Source of the DNA: Lysinibacillus xylanilyticus
Lineage (GTDB): Bacteria > Bacillota > Bacilli > Bacillales_A > Planococcaceae
Assembly: GCF_001183605.1 (NCBI RefSeq)
Contig: NZ_LFXJ01000005.1
Span: 744,001-808,000 of the forward strand
DNA: 64,000 nt
Direction: 5' to 3'
Positions 7,009-15,962 of the stretch are shown in pieces (within the stretch, counting starts at the first letter, position 1; the number at the start of each line of letters is the position of its first letter). A model generated the notes under the pieces. That model was not told where the DNA came from and did not search any database. It was given only the letters and a program-made list of their open reading frames with translations. A program made the position numbers and the translations under genes.

Positions 7009-9387
7009 TTACTCTTTAACACGCATTAAACGTAATCCATTTAAAGCTACTAACAGAGTTGCCCCCATATCGGAAATAATAGCGATCCATAAAGTTAACC
7101 AACCTGGGATTACTAATAATAAGGCGATAAGTTTAATCACTATTGCAAAGATAATGTTGGCTTTAATAGTATTTAATGATTTTCGACTCAATTTGATAGT
7201 GAATGGTAACTTGCGTAAATCATCTGCCATTAAAGCAACATCTGCTGTTTCTAATGCAGTATCTGTGCCAGCGCCACCCATAGCGATACCTACAGTAGAA
7301 GCTGCTAAAGCAGGAGCATCGTTAACACCATCACCGACCATTGCGACATTTCCATAGTCTTTTCGAAGTTGTTTGATATAGGAAAGTTTATCTTCAGGCA
7401 TTAATTCAGCTTGAATTTCAGAAACCTCTACATGACGACCGATTGCATTCGCCGTCCCTTTATTATCACCGGTTAACATGATTGTTTTCTTAACACCCAT
7501 GTTATGCAATTTTTCAATAATTTCTTGGCTAGATTCACGTACCTCATCAGCTACAGCAATGACTGCTAATATTTCTTTTTCTGTCCCTAAAATCATGGCA
7601 GTTTTGCCTTCATTTTGTAACTTTTTAATGTTTCCTTCTATGTTTTCAGGAATAACTACATTTAATTCTTGGAACAATTTAGGGCTACCAATGTAATACA
7701 GAGTGCCATTTACTTCACCTTTAATTCCCTTACCAGTAATAGCTGTGAAAGCATCAACATGGATATCTTGGAATGAAACATTTTCTTCTTCAGCTCTTTT
7801 AATAATCGCAGACGCTAAAGGGTGTTGTGAGCGATATTCTAAAGCTGTAATAATCGCTAGAATTTCTTTTGAATCTTTTTGTTCGCGCATCACATCAAAG
7901 TTTGTAACGACTGGAACACCTTTTGTAAGTGTGCCTGTTTTATCAAAAGCAATGGCTTTAAGCGAACCCATCTCCTCTAAGTAAATGCCACCTTTAATTA
8001 ACACACCTTTTTTAGCAGCATTACCTATGGCTGATACAATAGAAATTGGTGTGGAAATGACAAGTGCGCATGGACATCCAACTACAAGAACAGATAAACC
8101 TTGATAAATCCAAGTTTCCCAACTACCATCAAAAAAGAGTGGGGGAACAATTACTACAAGCGCTGCAATAACCATAATAATTGGTGTGTAATATTTTGCG
8201 AATTTATCTACAAATGCTTGCGAAGGAGCACGTTCTCCTTGAGCTTCTTCTACTAAATGTATAATTTTTGAAATTGTTGTATCTTCAACGTATTTAGTGA
8301 TTTTAACTTCTAATAAACCTTCTTCATTTAGTGTACCGGCGAATACCTCATCATTTACTGTTTTTGAAACGGGTACTGACTCACCTGTAATAGCTGCTTG
8401 GTTGACTGCCGAAAGACCACTAACAACGACACCATCCATGGCAATTTTTTGTCCAGGTTTAACAATCATAATATCGTCAATCTCGATCTCATCTACGTTT
8501 ACTATGATTTCTTGACCATTTCGACGAATTAACGCTTCTTTTGGTGCGATATCCATTAACGAACGAATTGATTGACGGGCTTTATCCATTGAGTAACGCT
8601 CTAACGCCTCACTAATGGCGAATAAGATAACAACAATGGATGCTTCTGCCCATTCCCCAATAAATGCAGCACCAATGACAGCTACCGTCATTAATGTTTT
8701 CATGTCAAAATCAAAGCGAGTTAAATTTTTGAACCCAACCTTAAATAGACCGAAACCACCTATTACAATCGAAGCTATAAATAAAAGGGAAGTAATAAGG
8801 TTTTCTTCACCATTTACGTATTGAGATAGATAACCGAATACTATAAATAGGGTTGCGTATAAAAGTGTGCTATGTTTTTTATAAAATGGCACTTTCTTTT
8901 CAATTGGCTCATCACCTTTGTCAGAAATTGGTGCTTTAGATCTGTATGCAGGTGTATCCATTGAGACTTTTAAATTTTCAAATGCGCCAGCTTTTTCAAG
9001 TTCTGCAATAGTCGTTTCACCCGTTACAGAAATTTTAGAAGCACCAAAGTTTACTTTTGCACCTTGTACTCCAGGAAGCTCTTTTACATTACGTTCAAAT
9101 TTACCCGCACAGTTCGCACAAGAGAAGCCTTCAACTCTATAAGTTGTATCTGTTTGGGATGGAGCAACACGTTTGGGTTTTTCCGGCGATACTTTTAAGT
9201 TTTCGAAAGCTCCTGCTTTTTCTAACTCTTCCACGGTTGCATTGCCTGTAACTGATATTTTAGATGCCCCAAAGTTCACCTTTGCATCTTGAACACCAGG
9301 TATTTCTTTTACATGACGTTCAAATTTACTTGCACAGTTAGCACAAGAGAAACCGTTCACGCGGAATACCTGTTTTTCCTCAGTCAT
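7009..9387 (-). CDS. cadA: Cadmium/zinc/lead-exporting P1B-type ATPase, two metal-binding domains
   Basis: A 792-residue heavy-metal efflux pump of the CadA type. Two HMA domains in tandem carry GFSCANC (Cys 15/18 and 90/93). Then come membrane helices, TGES near 335, the CPC metal site at 438-440, the phosphorylation motif DKTGT with Asp 482, an HP motif and GDGVNDAP near the C-terminus. CPC with this layout points to Cd/Zn/Pb rather than copper. ATG 9387 has AAGGTG upstream and overlaps the cadC stop by eight bases (ATGACTGA), so the pair is translationally coupled. The two HMA repeats are also similar at DNA level. Confidence 0.95.
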   Translation of the reverse strand: MTEEKQVFRVNGFSCANCASKFERHVKEIPGVQDAKVNFGASKISVTGNATVEELEKAGAFENLKVSPEKPKRVAPSQTDTTYRVEGFSCANCAGKFERNVKELPGVQGAKVNFGASKISVTGETTIAELEKAGAFENLKVSMDTPAYRSKAPISDKGDEPIEKKVPFYKKHSTLLYATLFIVFGYLSQYVNGEENLITSLLFIASIVIGGFGLFKVGFKNLTRFDFDMKTLMTVAVIGAAFIGEWAEASIVVILFAISEALERYSMDKARQSIRSLMDIAPKEALIRRNGQEIIVNVDEIEIDDIMIVKPGQKIAMDGVVVSGLSAVNQAAITGESVPVSKTVNDEVFAGTLNEEGLLEVKITKYVEDTTISKIIHLVEEAQGERAPSQAFVDKFAKYYTPIIMVIAALVVIVPPLFFDGSWETWIYQGLSVLVVGCPCALVISTPISIVSAIGNAAKKGVLIKGGIYLEEMGSLKAIAFDKTGTLTKGVPVVTNFDVMREQKDSKEILAIITALEYRSQHPLASAIIKRAEEENVSFQDIHVDAFTAITGKGIKGEVNGTLYYIGSPKLFQELNVVIPENIEGNIKKLQNEGKTAMILGTEKEILAVIAVADEVRESSQEIIEKLHNMGVKKTIMLTGDNKGTANAIGRHVEVSEIQAELMPEDKLSYIKQLRKDYGNVAMVGDGVNDAPALAASTVGIAMGGAGTDTALETADVALMADDLRKLPFTIKLSRKSLNTIKANIIFAIVIKLIALLLVIPGWLTLWIAIISDMGATLLVALNGLRLMRVKE

Positions 9388-9742
9388 TACTTTCACCTTC
9401 TTTATGATCTTCAAATGCAACACTGATTAAATTCTTAAAATACGTGTCATGAATAGAGTAATAAACCAATTTACCTTCCTTACGATATTCAGCTAAACCT
9501 AAATTTCGTAGTAAACGTAAATGATGTGACGCAGTTGCTGTTGTTGATCCAATGATATTAGCAATATCACAAACGCATAATTCTTCCTCTAGCGTAAGAG
9601 CATAGGCAATTTTTACACGTGTATCATCAGAAAGAGCTTTAAAAACTTTTGCAACATCCATTGGCTTTTTCTCTTTTAACTTGTCTTGGATATGGTTTAC
9701 TTTATCCTGATGAATACACGTAATTTCACAAATCTCTTTCAT
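9380..9742 (-). CDS. cadC: ArsR/SmtB-family metal-responsive repressor CadC
   Basis: A 120-residue winged-helix repressor. The N-terminal arm has CEITC and helix 3 has ELCVCD, the four-cysteine CadC site for Cd, Pb or Zn. The recognition helix region reads [17 protein letters not shown] and is followed by the wing [13 protein letters not shown] 9742 follows GGAGGG. It is the first gene of the cadC-cadA operon and is expected to repress its own promoter at the two palindromes just upstream until metal binds. Confidence 0.95.
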   Translation of the reverse strand: MKEICEITCIHQDKVNHIQDKLKEKKPMDVAKVFKALSDDTRVKIAYALTLEEELCVCDIANIIGSTTATASHHLRLLRNLGLAEYRKEGKLVYYSIHDTYFKNLISVAFEDHKEGESND

Positions 9743-9771
9743 GTTTTTCCCTCCGATTCATATTCAAACGT

Positions 9772-9836
9772 TCAAATAATCATTTGATTGTTTTTATGAT
9801 ATAATCTAACACTCAAATAGTCAAACGGTTGTTTGA
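9772..9836 (-). promoter_or_regulatory. cad promoter with two CadC-type operator palindromes
   Basis: On the minus strand -35 TTGACT (9819-9824) and -10 TATCAT (9796-9801) are 17 bases apart. TCAAAT-AATC-ATTTGA (9772-9787) covers the expected transcription start. A second palindrome, TCAAAC-GGTT-GTTTGA (9821-9836), overlaps the -35. Both share the TCAAAY/RTTTGA arms known from CadC operators. Confidence 0.8.
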
Positions 9837-10000
9837 ATGTTTTACTTATTATTTGCAATTTATTATTTTTGAACAGAAGAGTTTTATGTAGATGCCTAAC
9901 AGCGGACAAATATTTTTTTACAGCTGTCTACTTGACAGGATAAGTCCAATTTGAGTAACTGGTCTTTTTTATTTCCAAAAATTTAACCTTGCCAAAATAC

Positions 10001-10036
10001 AAACATTTGTTCTAATATGTATACAAACAAATGTTC
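10001..10036 (+). promoter_or_regulatory. Two LexA (DinR) box-like sites upstream of the uvrX operon
   Basis: AAACATTTGTTC (10001-10012) and AAACAAATGTTC (10025-10036) each match the Bacillus LexA core GAAC-N4-GTTC with one change. They lie ahead of a UV-repair polymerase operon, where SOS control is expected. Confidence 0.65.
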
Positions 10037-10077
10037 TTACGTATGATAGGTAAAGGGGAAAATCATTGTGCCAATAA

Positions 10078-10287
10078 TAAATAACAATAATACACAACTA
10101 GTATTTGGAGAGGAGATCAAATTGGATATAAAAGGTTTAAAAGTCCAAATGCCATTCAATTTGTGGAAGTTGTTCCGTTACCAGTAGGCGCATCGATAGA
10201 AATTGAAAGTCTAGATATAGTGATTAGCCAATTTAAAAAATTACGAGAGGTAATGGGAGGAAACCGCGATGAGAGAACAACTGATTA
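10078..10287 (+). pseudogene. First gene of the uvrX operon, small protein, apparently frameshifted
   Basis: GTG 10078 behind AAGGGGAA starts a frame beginning MPIINNNNTQLVFGEE that stops early. From about 10125 the next frame reads GYKRFKSPNAIQFVEVVPLP and ends at 10287, overlapping the following gene. One indel near 10120 would join them into a protein of about 69 residues. I do not recognise the family. It may be decay or a sequencing error. Confidence 0.5.
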
Positions 10288-10490
10288 AAGCTATGCGGTG
10301 CAAACAATTAGTGAGCATGATGTATGTAGCAAAAGATGGTTCCATTACAAAAAGGCGTGTAAAAGTCATTAAAATTGTTGGTGATTCATTTCAAGCATTT
10401 TGTTTTACAAGACATGCAAAACGTACTTTTTTGATCAGTAACGTTCTAGCCGTTATTCCTTTGTTTAGTAAGGGACGTGAAGTTGTATGA
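10269..10490 (+). CDS. Small WYL-like protein of the uvrX operon
   Basis: A 73-residue protein with a pattern like the SH3-like barrel of WYL domains: a Tyr-containing strand (VSMMYVAKDGSITKRRVKV), then a second strand pair ending AKRTFLISNVLAVIPL. GGGAGG precedes ATG 10269. The stop overlaps the uvrX start by four bases (ATGA), so the two are coupled. Small proteins of this type are common next to UvrX genes in Bacillales; the role is not known to me. Confidence 0.6.
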   Translation: MREQLIKAMRCKQLVSMMYVAKDGSITKRRVKVIKIVGDSFQAFCFTRHAKRTFLISNVLAVIPLFSKGREVV

Positions 10491-11746
10491 ATTATGAGAG
10501 CATGCCCAATAGACCTATTATGTGTATCGATATGAAATGCTTTTACGCCAGTATCGTAGCGATGTTACATGGGATAGATGTTTTAAAAACTCCAGTTGCA
10601 GTAGTAGCAAATTTTGACCAACCAGGTAGCGTAGTGCTTGCTGCATCCCCCTTAATGAAAGAAAAATTTAGTATCAAAACTGGTAGTCGTCGTTATGAAA
10701 TACCTAAACATCCTGACATTAGATTGTTTGAGCCTAAAATGAGTTTCTTTATTCAAATGTCGATGACGATTACAAAATTGATCTCTAATTACGTACCAGT
10801 AGATGCTATACATGTGTATAGTGTGGACGAAAGTTTTGTTGACTTAACCGGCACTGAAAAGCTTTGGGGTTCACCTGAAGAAACGGCTAAGGAAATACAA
10901 AGGGCTATTCTTGACCAATTTAATATACCTAGTGCAGTAGGTATGGGACCAAATATGTTAATAGCCAAATTAGCTTTAGACCTTGATGCAAAGAAAACAG
11001 GCTTTGCTAGATGGACTTATGAAGACATTCCTAAAAAACTATGGCCAGTACGTCCACTATCTGAAATGTGGGGAATCGGTAAACAGATGGAAGCAAATCT
11101 AAATGCTATGGGGATACAAACAGTCGGTGGTTTGGCTAATACAGATCTAAAAGAATTAGAAAAGCGCTTTGGTGTAATGGGCAATCAACTCTATTACCAT
11201 GCATGGGGAATTGATTTATCCACATTAGGGGAGCCGTTAATATCAAACGGAGCTTTAAGTTTTGGAAAGGGCCAAATGCTGATGAGGGATTACCATACAC
11301 GTAAAGAAATCTCTGTAGTGCTCCTTGAAATGTGTGAGGACGTAATGAAGCGAACGCGGGATGCAGGTTATGTTGGCCGTACAATTAGTATTGGTCTTTC
11401 TTATAGTCGAAACGCTATGACTAAAGGATTCCATCGATCTAAAACGATTACAGTACCAACAAGCGAGACACTTGTGATGTATAAAACTTGTATTGAATTA
11501 CTGGATAAACATTTTGCAGGTGAACCAGCTCGGCAGTTATCTGTCCGAATATCCAACCTGGAAAGAGAGCATAGTATCCAATTAGATTTATTCGATGATC
11601 GTAAGCCACAGCGTCAAATAATCGGTCCTACAATGGATGCAATACGCAACAGGTTTGGAGCTACCTCAATATTAAGAGCAGTTTCTTTCACAAAAGCCGG
11701 TACAGCTATTAATCGAGATCGCTTAGTTGGTGGTCATTTGGCATAG
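10487..11746 (+). CDS. uvrX: Y-family translesion DNA polymerase UvrX
   Basis: A 419-residue error-prone polymerase of the UmuC/UvrX branch. Catalytic residues are visible: CIDMKCFYAS with Asp 15, and YSVDESFVDLTG with Asp 114 and Glu 115. They are followed by a helix-hairpin-helix stretch (MWGIGKQMEANLNAMGI) and a little-finger domain ending GEPARQLSVRISNL. The C-terminal peptide IQLDLF resembles a beta-clamp-binding motif. It lies in an operon with a small WYL-like gene and a YolD-like gene behind LexA-type boxes, so SOS induction is expected. A fragment of a second uvrX lies at 12.76 kb. Confidence 0.93.
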   Translation: MNYESMPNRPIMCIDMKCFYASIVAMLHGIDVLKTPVAVVANFDQPGSVVLAASPLMKEKFSIKTGSRRYEIPKHPDIRLFEPKMSFFIQMSMTITKLISNYVPVDAIHVYSVDESFVDLTGTEKLWGSPEETAKEIQRAILDQFNIPSAVGMGPNMLIAKLALDLDAKKTGFARWTYEDIPKKLWPVRPLSEMWGIGKQMEANLNAMGIQTVGGLANTDLKELEKRFGVMGNQLYYHAWGIDLSTLGEPLISNGALSFGKGQMLMRDYHTRKEISVVLLEMCEDVMKRTRDAGYVGRTISIGLSYSRNAMTKGFHRSKTITVPTSETLVMYKTCIELLDKHFAGEPARQLSVRISNLEREHSIQLDLFDDRKPQRQIIGPTMDAIRNRFGATSILRAVSFTKAGTAINRDRLVGGHLA

Positions 11747-11758
11747 GAGTGATTTATT

Positions 11759-12097
11759 ATGATACAAGACAGAGGTAATATTAAATGGGCATCGATGATG
11801 TTGCCGGAGCATTTGGAGCTTCTTAGAGAGTTCAAACAAGAGCATACAGAGCAGCCAAGAGAATTGACTGATTGGGAATTAGAAGAATTACAACAAACAA
11901 TTGATCAAGCTTATAATCAGCAAATAAACATTAAGTTAGAAGTATGGATGGACAGTAAAACCACTCAATGGAATGGAATTATAAAATCAATTAATTTTAA
12001 TACAAATGAACTTATACTTGAAACACTTATTAAAACAAAACGTATCCCAATACAGTATATACAATCCGCACAACAGGAAGTTGATTATTATGATTAA
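11759..12097 (+). CDS. YolD-like protein
   Basis: A 112-residue protein of the YolD-like family, usual partner of UvrX polymerases. It begins IQDRGNIKWASMMLPEHLELL, as the family does, and has a beta-rich C-terminal half (GIIKSINFNTNELIL, then KRIPIQYIQSA). It starts 12 bases after uvrX with GGAGTG before ATG 11759. The next gene starts inside its last codons, so the operon continues. Confidence 0.85.
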   Translation: MIQDRGNIKWASMMLPEHLELLREFKQEHTEQPRELTDWELEELQQTIDQAYNQQINIKLEVWMDSKTTQWNGIIKSINFNTNELILETLIKTKRIPIQYIQSAQQEVDYYD

Positions 12098-12440
12098 AGC
12101 CGATGAGCGGCAGTTACTACACAAATATTTATTGCTTGAACTTGCAGTGAAATCATTGCAGATTGATTACAAAAAAACAGAGCAATTTAAAATGAAAATA
12201 GTCTTTCTACCTTTAATGGACTCACTGCTAAAGGATTTAAGACAAGAACATTTTAATCTAAAACGAGAACTTGCACAGCAACATATACGAGTAGTAGGTT
12301 GGCAACCAGTAGATGAATATTTTAGTGACGTGCAAGTTGCCACTGCAGGTAATGATGTAGTACTCCGTTATGCTAATCAAGCTCTTAAATCACAAGTGGA
12401 AAAACTGTTGATTAATCATATACGTGTAGCTTTAGAATAA
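12090..12440 (+). CDS. Conserved small protein of the uvrX operon
   Basis: A 116-residue soluble protein, mostly helical at the N-terminus and ending in a DEYFSDV...LRYANQALKSQVE region. ATG 12090 overlaps the YolD-like stop by eight bases, which sets the start better than the longer frame from 12006. It has a clear paralogue at 13130-13435. I do not recognise the family; its position says it belongs to the UvrX/YolD unit. A terminator follows. Confidence 0.65.
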   Translation: MIKADERQLLHKYLLLELAVKSLQIDYKKTEQFKMKIVFLPLMDSLLKDLRQEHFNLKRELAQQHIRVVGWQPVDEYFSDVQVATAGNDVVLRYANQALKSQVEKLLINHIRVALE

Positions 12441-12491
12441 AGATTGATTGAAAATTTCCTTCAACCTTTATTTATCAGCAAATGCAGAAAC

Positions 12492-12535
12492 ACTCCATTT
12501 TGAAAAATGATTAATCAAAATGGAGTTAATCTTTT
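12492..12535 (+). terminator. Terminator of the uvrX operon
   Basis: ACTCCATTTTG pairs with CAAAATGGAGT, followed by TAATCTTTTT. Confidence 0.85.
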
Positions 12536-12582
12536 TAACTAAGTATGAAATTTTTATAAAAGATTTGATCAATTAAATGAGT

Positions 12583-12643
12583 CTTATTCAACTAAAGCAC
12601 CCCGTTCGTATTATAAGGTCAGCCAGATATTTCTGGTTGACCA
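12583..12643 (-). repeat. Reversed copy (M) of the window-wide palindromic element with a hairpin
   Basis: Read on the minus strand: a GGTCAACCAGA/TCTGGCTGACC hairpin, then GAACGGGGTGC and TTTAGTTGAATAAG. The copy at 50729-50773 has the same two parts with the hairpin's right arm deleted. Confidence 0.75.
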
Positions 12644-12754
12644 TTTAGTTTAAGTACAATTCTTCACAAGGTAAAATTCAATCATGACATCAAGTATTAA
12701 AAAATCACCTTAAAAATAACTAAAGAAATGATTTTTATCAAACTTTATTACAGA

Positions 12755-13083
12755 TTATCAATCTTAATTATAATCGCAATCTTCTGGAATTACTGGATGA
12801 GTATTTTGCGGGAGAGCCAGCACGGCAATTGTCAGTTAGAATAACGAATTCTAGAACCACAGCACAGCATCCAATTGGATTTGTTTGATGAGCACAAGGA
12901 GCAACGACAAGTAAACTGATTACGTTAACGCTGTGGAGCAACAATAATTTAAATAACGAGACAGGGCTAGTTACAGGAACTGATACGATCAAAAAGGAAT
13001 TGTTACTAGAGACAGATGTAGCTATCAAACGTATTGCATTTGATAAAATCCAAAACGCGAAGATGGTGGACGTTGATGATTAA
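12755..13083 (+). pseudogene. Remnants of a second uvrX and yolD-like gene pair
   Basis: From about 12785 the DNA reads ELLDEYFAGEPARQLSVRIT, then after a shift HSIQLDLFDEHKEQRQV, matching the last 80 residues of UvrX at 10487-11746. From about 12950 it reads VTGTDTIKKELLLE and RIAFDKIQNAKMVDVDD, matching the C-terminus of the YolD-like protein. Several shifts and stops break both. The order is the same as in the intact operon, so this is a decayed duplicate. Confidence 0.85.
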
Positions 13084-13129
13084 TGGTGAGGATCGTAGTG
13101 TTTTGTAGGAGATTATTATTAAATTAGAT

Positions 13130-13435
13130 ATGGCCATCAGGTCATTACAACAAGACTATTCATCGCTTGAAAAGTTAAAAATGTCCAAAATCTATCTCCA
13201 TATTGTAGAGGATTTATTAAAAAATATAAGACATGATTCCTACAATAAAAGGCGAGTCCTGGCTAAGAAAAATATTGCCGTTGAAAAATGGGTTAAAATT
13301 GATGAATATTTCAGTGATGTAATTATCAAAACGGCAGGCGAAGATGAAGTGATACGTTATGCCAATCAAGCTCTAAAAGCACAGGTAGAGAACCTTATGC
13401 CTAGCCGTTTGAATAAATGTGCAGAGATAGTTTAA
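13130..13435 (+). CDS. Paralogue of the last uvrX-operon gene
   Basis: A 101-residue protein similar along its length to the product of 12090-12440, including WVKIDEYFSDV and EVIRYANQALKAQVENL. Compared with that protein it lacks about 16 N-terminal residues from ATG 13130. AGGAG lies near 13107-13112, about 18 bases ahead, so a non-standard start a few codons upstream is possible. It follows the uvrX/yolD remnants and is the only open frame left of the second operon copy. Confidence 0.55.
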   Translation: MAIRSLQQDYSSLEKLKMSKIYLHIVEDLLKNIRHDSYNKRRVLAKKNIAVEKWVKIDEYFSDVIIKTAGEDEVIRYANQALKAQVENLMPSRLNKCAEIV

Positions 13436-13589
13436 AATCGCAGAAAACCACCCTAAATTACTTAAATATTAGCTACTGGTATTACTAAAGGATGGATTCA
13501 TTACAATTAGTACAAGAATATGAATTATTATAATTATGCAAGTAAGATATATATATATAACGGTATATGGTAATTAAAAGGAGCTAGAA

Positions 13590-13760
13590 ATGGAAATAAA
13601 ATTAATAATAAGTTTTATACTTTTATTAATAATTAATATCGGAGGATTATATTTTTACCGAAATAACAAAGGCTGTTTAGTTACCCTGATGAAAGCATGG
13701 TTTATTTTTTTAATAATCGGTGAAATTATTTTTGTTTTAATTGCAGTTAACGGATGGTGA
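13590..13760 (+). CDS. Small two-pass membrane protein
   Basis: A 56-residue protein, MEIKLIISFILLLIINIGG at the start, a short polar loop (RNNKG), then a second hydrophobic stretch ending in AVNGW. AAAAGGAGC stands seven bases before ATG 13590, which supports translation. I do not recognise it. No partner is close by. Confidence 0.55.
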   Translation: MEIKLIISFILLLIINIGGLYFYRNNKGCLVTLMKAWFIFLIIGEIIFVLIAVNGW

Positions 13761-13940
13761 TTTATGTTATGGAAAGTCTTATAGTAGTAAGCATAAATCC
13801 AAATTATGTGTAGAAAACTTTGCTCTTAAGTAGATGAAGAGAACAAGTAAGATTTGGCTCTATTTAATTGTCTAAGCATGCTATATTTTTTCTCATTTTT
13901 TTCAGACCTTTATTAGAGTCTGTATGTAATCAACAATGAC

Positions 13941-14006
13941 AAGTCTTTGTGACTTATTTAATAGCTTTTTTGTGTTGTTCAATAATAAGTTACAAAGGCT
14001 TTTTTG
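13941..14006 (+). terminator. Long hairpin with T-run
   Basis: AAGTCTTTGTGACTTA and TAAGTTACAAAGGCTT form an imperfect stem around a T-rich loop, followed by TTTTTTG. No clear gene ends immediately before it; the small membrane gene at 13590 is the nearest. Confidence 0.55.
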
Positions 14007-14164
14007 TTGTTTAAAAACAAAAAAACACGAGCCGAAGCCAATGTGGAGGTAGATTACTTCAAATAGTTTAGAGTGTAGTTTGGGCAATAGCTTTTATATT
14101 AGCCGTTGCAGTCATTGTTAAATATCTATTCTAATATGATACAATTATAAAAAGAGGTATTACC

Positions 14165-14356
14165 ATGACTGAAAAAAGCGTGTTGTAAAATACAATCTAG
14201 AAGCTGAAATGGAATATTTAGCAAGAAAAACACCAAAAGAGAGTTAAATAGAAAAAAGGCTTTAACTCTGCTCTTAATTTCATAAAAAAATACACTGATG
14301 AAGTTGAAACTCTATCGATAAATAAAAAGATGAAAGAGGTAGAAGCAAATGAATGA
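14165..14356 (+). pseudogene. Broken small gene overlapping the RelA/SpoT-domain gene (candidate antitoxin)
   Basis: GAGG precedes ATG 14165. The first codons MTEKK are followed, after one missing A in an A-run, by RVVKYNLEAEMEYLARKTPK. After further shifts near 14245-14255 the frame reads FNSALNFIKKYTDEVETL and SINKKMKEVEANE. It ends with ATGAATGA, overlapping the next start by eight bases, as in coupled pairs. At least two indels are needed for one protein of about 65 residues. Its size and position fit an antitoxin, but that is inference. Confidence 0.5.
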
Positions 14357-14906
14357 AAAAGTAGAGAAACTCATCTCTGAAATAAATCAAATGCACTTGA
14401 ACTACTCTAAAGATTATTTTGAGACTGGCAAAGTTGAAAAGTATAATCTTTCAAGGACTATCAGCAATGTACCCGTGAAGCATATTCTTAATTATCGTTT
14501 GAATTTGCATGAAAGTATCAATGATTATCTTATGCAAGCTGACCTAGACAGTATTAAGTATTACTACCGTGTCAAGACTTCTGAAAGTATCTTAGATAAG
14601 ATTGAACGCTATTCTAGCAACTCTGACCAGTATCCTGTTAATAACTGGCTTAATGATGTTTTTGGTTGCCGTATGATTTTGGACGCAAAAGAACTTGAAG
14701 AGATTGAAAATAGTCTTGATGACTGGCAAGAAAAGTATGGTCTTAAAAACTGGTATCGTAGAAAAAAAGAAGGATATGAGGGCGTGCATATCTATTTCAA
14801 AAATAAAAGTAACTTTTATTTCCCTTGGGAGTTGCAACTTTGGGATAAAGACCACATACAGAGCAATATAGAAGCACACAAGAAGCACAAGAGAAACTTT
14901 GTATAA
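14349..14906 (+). CDS. RelA/SpoT-domain small alarmone synthetase-like protein
   Basis: A 185-residue protein made almost wholly of a RelA/SpoT nucleotidyltransferase-like domain. I see YRVKTSESILDKIER (74-88), the LNDVFGCRMI stretch (101-110), GYEGVHIYFK (142-151) in the place of GYRSIH, and PWELQLWD (159-166) in the place of the VEIQ motif. Glu 161 would be the catalytic Glu. No hydrolase or regulatory domains are present. Such single-domain proteins make alarmones or, as toxSAS toxins, modify tRNA or make (p)ppApp. A broken upstream gene overlaps its start. Which chemistry it does cannot be told from sequence. Confidence 0.8.
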   Translation: MNEKVEKLISEINQMHLNYSKDYFETGKVEKYNLSRTISNVPVKHILNYRLNLHESINDYLMQADLDSIKYYYRVKTSESILDKIERYSSNSDQYPVNNWLNDVFGCRMILDAKELEEIENSLDDWQEKYGLKNWYRRKKEGYEGVHIYFKNKSNFYFPWELQLWDKDHIQSNIEAHKKHKRNFV

Positions 14907-14914
14907 AGCAAAAA

Positions 14915-14952
14915 AGCCTTTAAGGGGTCACACCTTAAAGGCTCTTTTTTTT
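14915..14952 (+). terminator. Terminator after the RelA/SpoT-domain gene
   Basis: AGCCTTTAAGG pairs with CCTTAAAGGCT, followed by C and eight T. Confidence 0.95.
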
Positions 14953-15107
14953 ATTATCTTTTAATTAACTATATCTCATTTTAATAGAAGTCGTTTCATT
15001 ATACTGATATGGATGCTTCATTTTCTGCTATTTGGTTTCTTTAGCAATTTTAATAGTGTATACACAGTGGCGATTAGAAATTTCAAGAATCTTGTTACAG
15101 GCTTATA

Positions 15108-15371
15108 GTGTTTCATTTTTTATTCGAGCTATTAAGACCGCTAACAGACAAAGAGCTTTATCACTTAAATATGGCTTTGAACGCAAAAGCATATGGATTG
15201 AAAAACGTGTACAAGAAGAGTTTGGCGATTGAATTGATAAAATTGGGCCACAATTTGGACCATACAATGAGAAACAAACGCAATCCGAGATTCCAAGTTT
15301 TTACGTTCATTGAAACTCCTGAATTTGTCGCTGATTTGATAGAATTGACCACAAATAAATCGCAACTTTAA
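15108..15371 (+). CDS. Hypothetical protein, 87 residues
   Basis: GTG 15108 opens a frame with reasonable amino-acid make-up: LRPLTDKELYHLNMAL, then a basic helix (GLKNVYKKSLAIELIKLGHN) and FQVFTFIETPEFVADLIEL. No membrane segment and no family that I recognise. There is no good ribosome site, so this may be a 3' fragment of a longer gene. An overlapping frame (15032-15232) looks less protein-like. Confidence 0.35.
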   Translation: MFHFLFELLRPLTDKELYHLNMALNAKAYGLKNVYKKSLAIELIKLGHNLDHTMRNKRNPRFQVFTFIETPEFVADLIELTTNKSQL

Positions 15372-15389
15372 CAAGTTGTTCGTACTCTT

Positions 15390-15962
15390 CTAGTGAAAGG
15401 GATGGTGTGTCTCTATTAAACCTGCTTGGCTTGTCATCGCTAGCTTACCATTATCGAACAGTAATGAAATACTAGCGTTATCTACTCCTTCATATTTGTA
15501 GGATTCTATTCCATCAGATGTAGATGACATAGTAGGGTCAAGAGTTCCTTCTAAATTTGTTAAAGCTGTAACTTCTTCATATGTCATATTTGGCTGTAGT
15601 AACTTAAATAACACCATAGTCATTTCGGATGAATGTTTAGTAGTAGATTTGAATTTTGTTCCATCTTTTATTCCTGTAGCTTCTTCCATGTAGAGTCGAT
15701 TAGCTGTTTCATAGTCAATTTCAAAATAATCGGCAGTTTTCTGTATTACTAATTCATCGTGTTTTTCAGGAATTTAGTTGTCACCAAAGTTTGTCAGACT
15801 ATTAAACTCACTTTGAGCATAGTCATATACTTCTTTACTAGTTGTGAAATCATTCTTACTAGTTGCTTCTGCATTAGTTAGATTATCAGTCGTTTTCTCA
15901 ATATCATTATTACTACAAGCTACTAAAAATATTGATAAGAGTAGAATAAGGCTTAATCGCAT
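15390..15962 (-). pseudogene. Lipoprotein with DUF3862-like domain, interrupted by an in-frame stop
   Basis: ATG 15962 begins a lipoprotein signal peptide with lipobox LVAC (Cys 16). A polar linker follows, and the frame stops at TAA 15774-15776. The same frame then continues without another stop through EEATGIKDGTKFKSTTKHSS and a domain with PNMTYEEVTALTNLEGT and SLLFDNGKLAMTSQAGL, as in DUF3862/BLIP-like lipoproteins. One base change would restore a protein of about 190 residues. The TAA could be a real nonsense mutation or an error. Confidence 0.75.
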
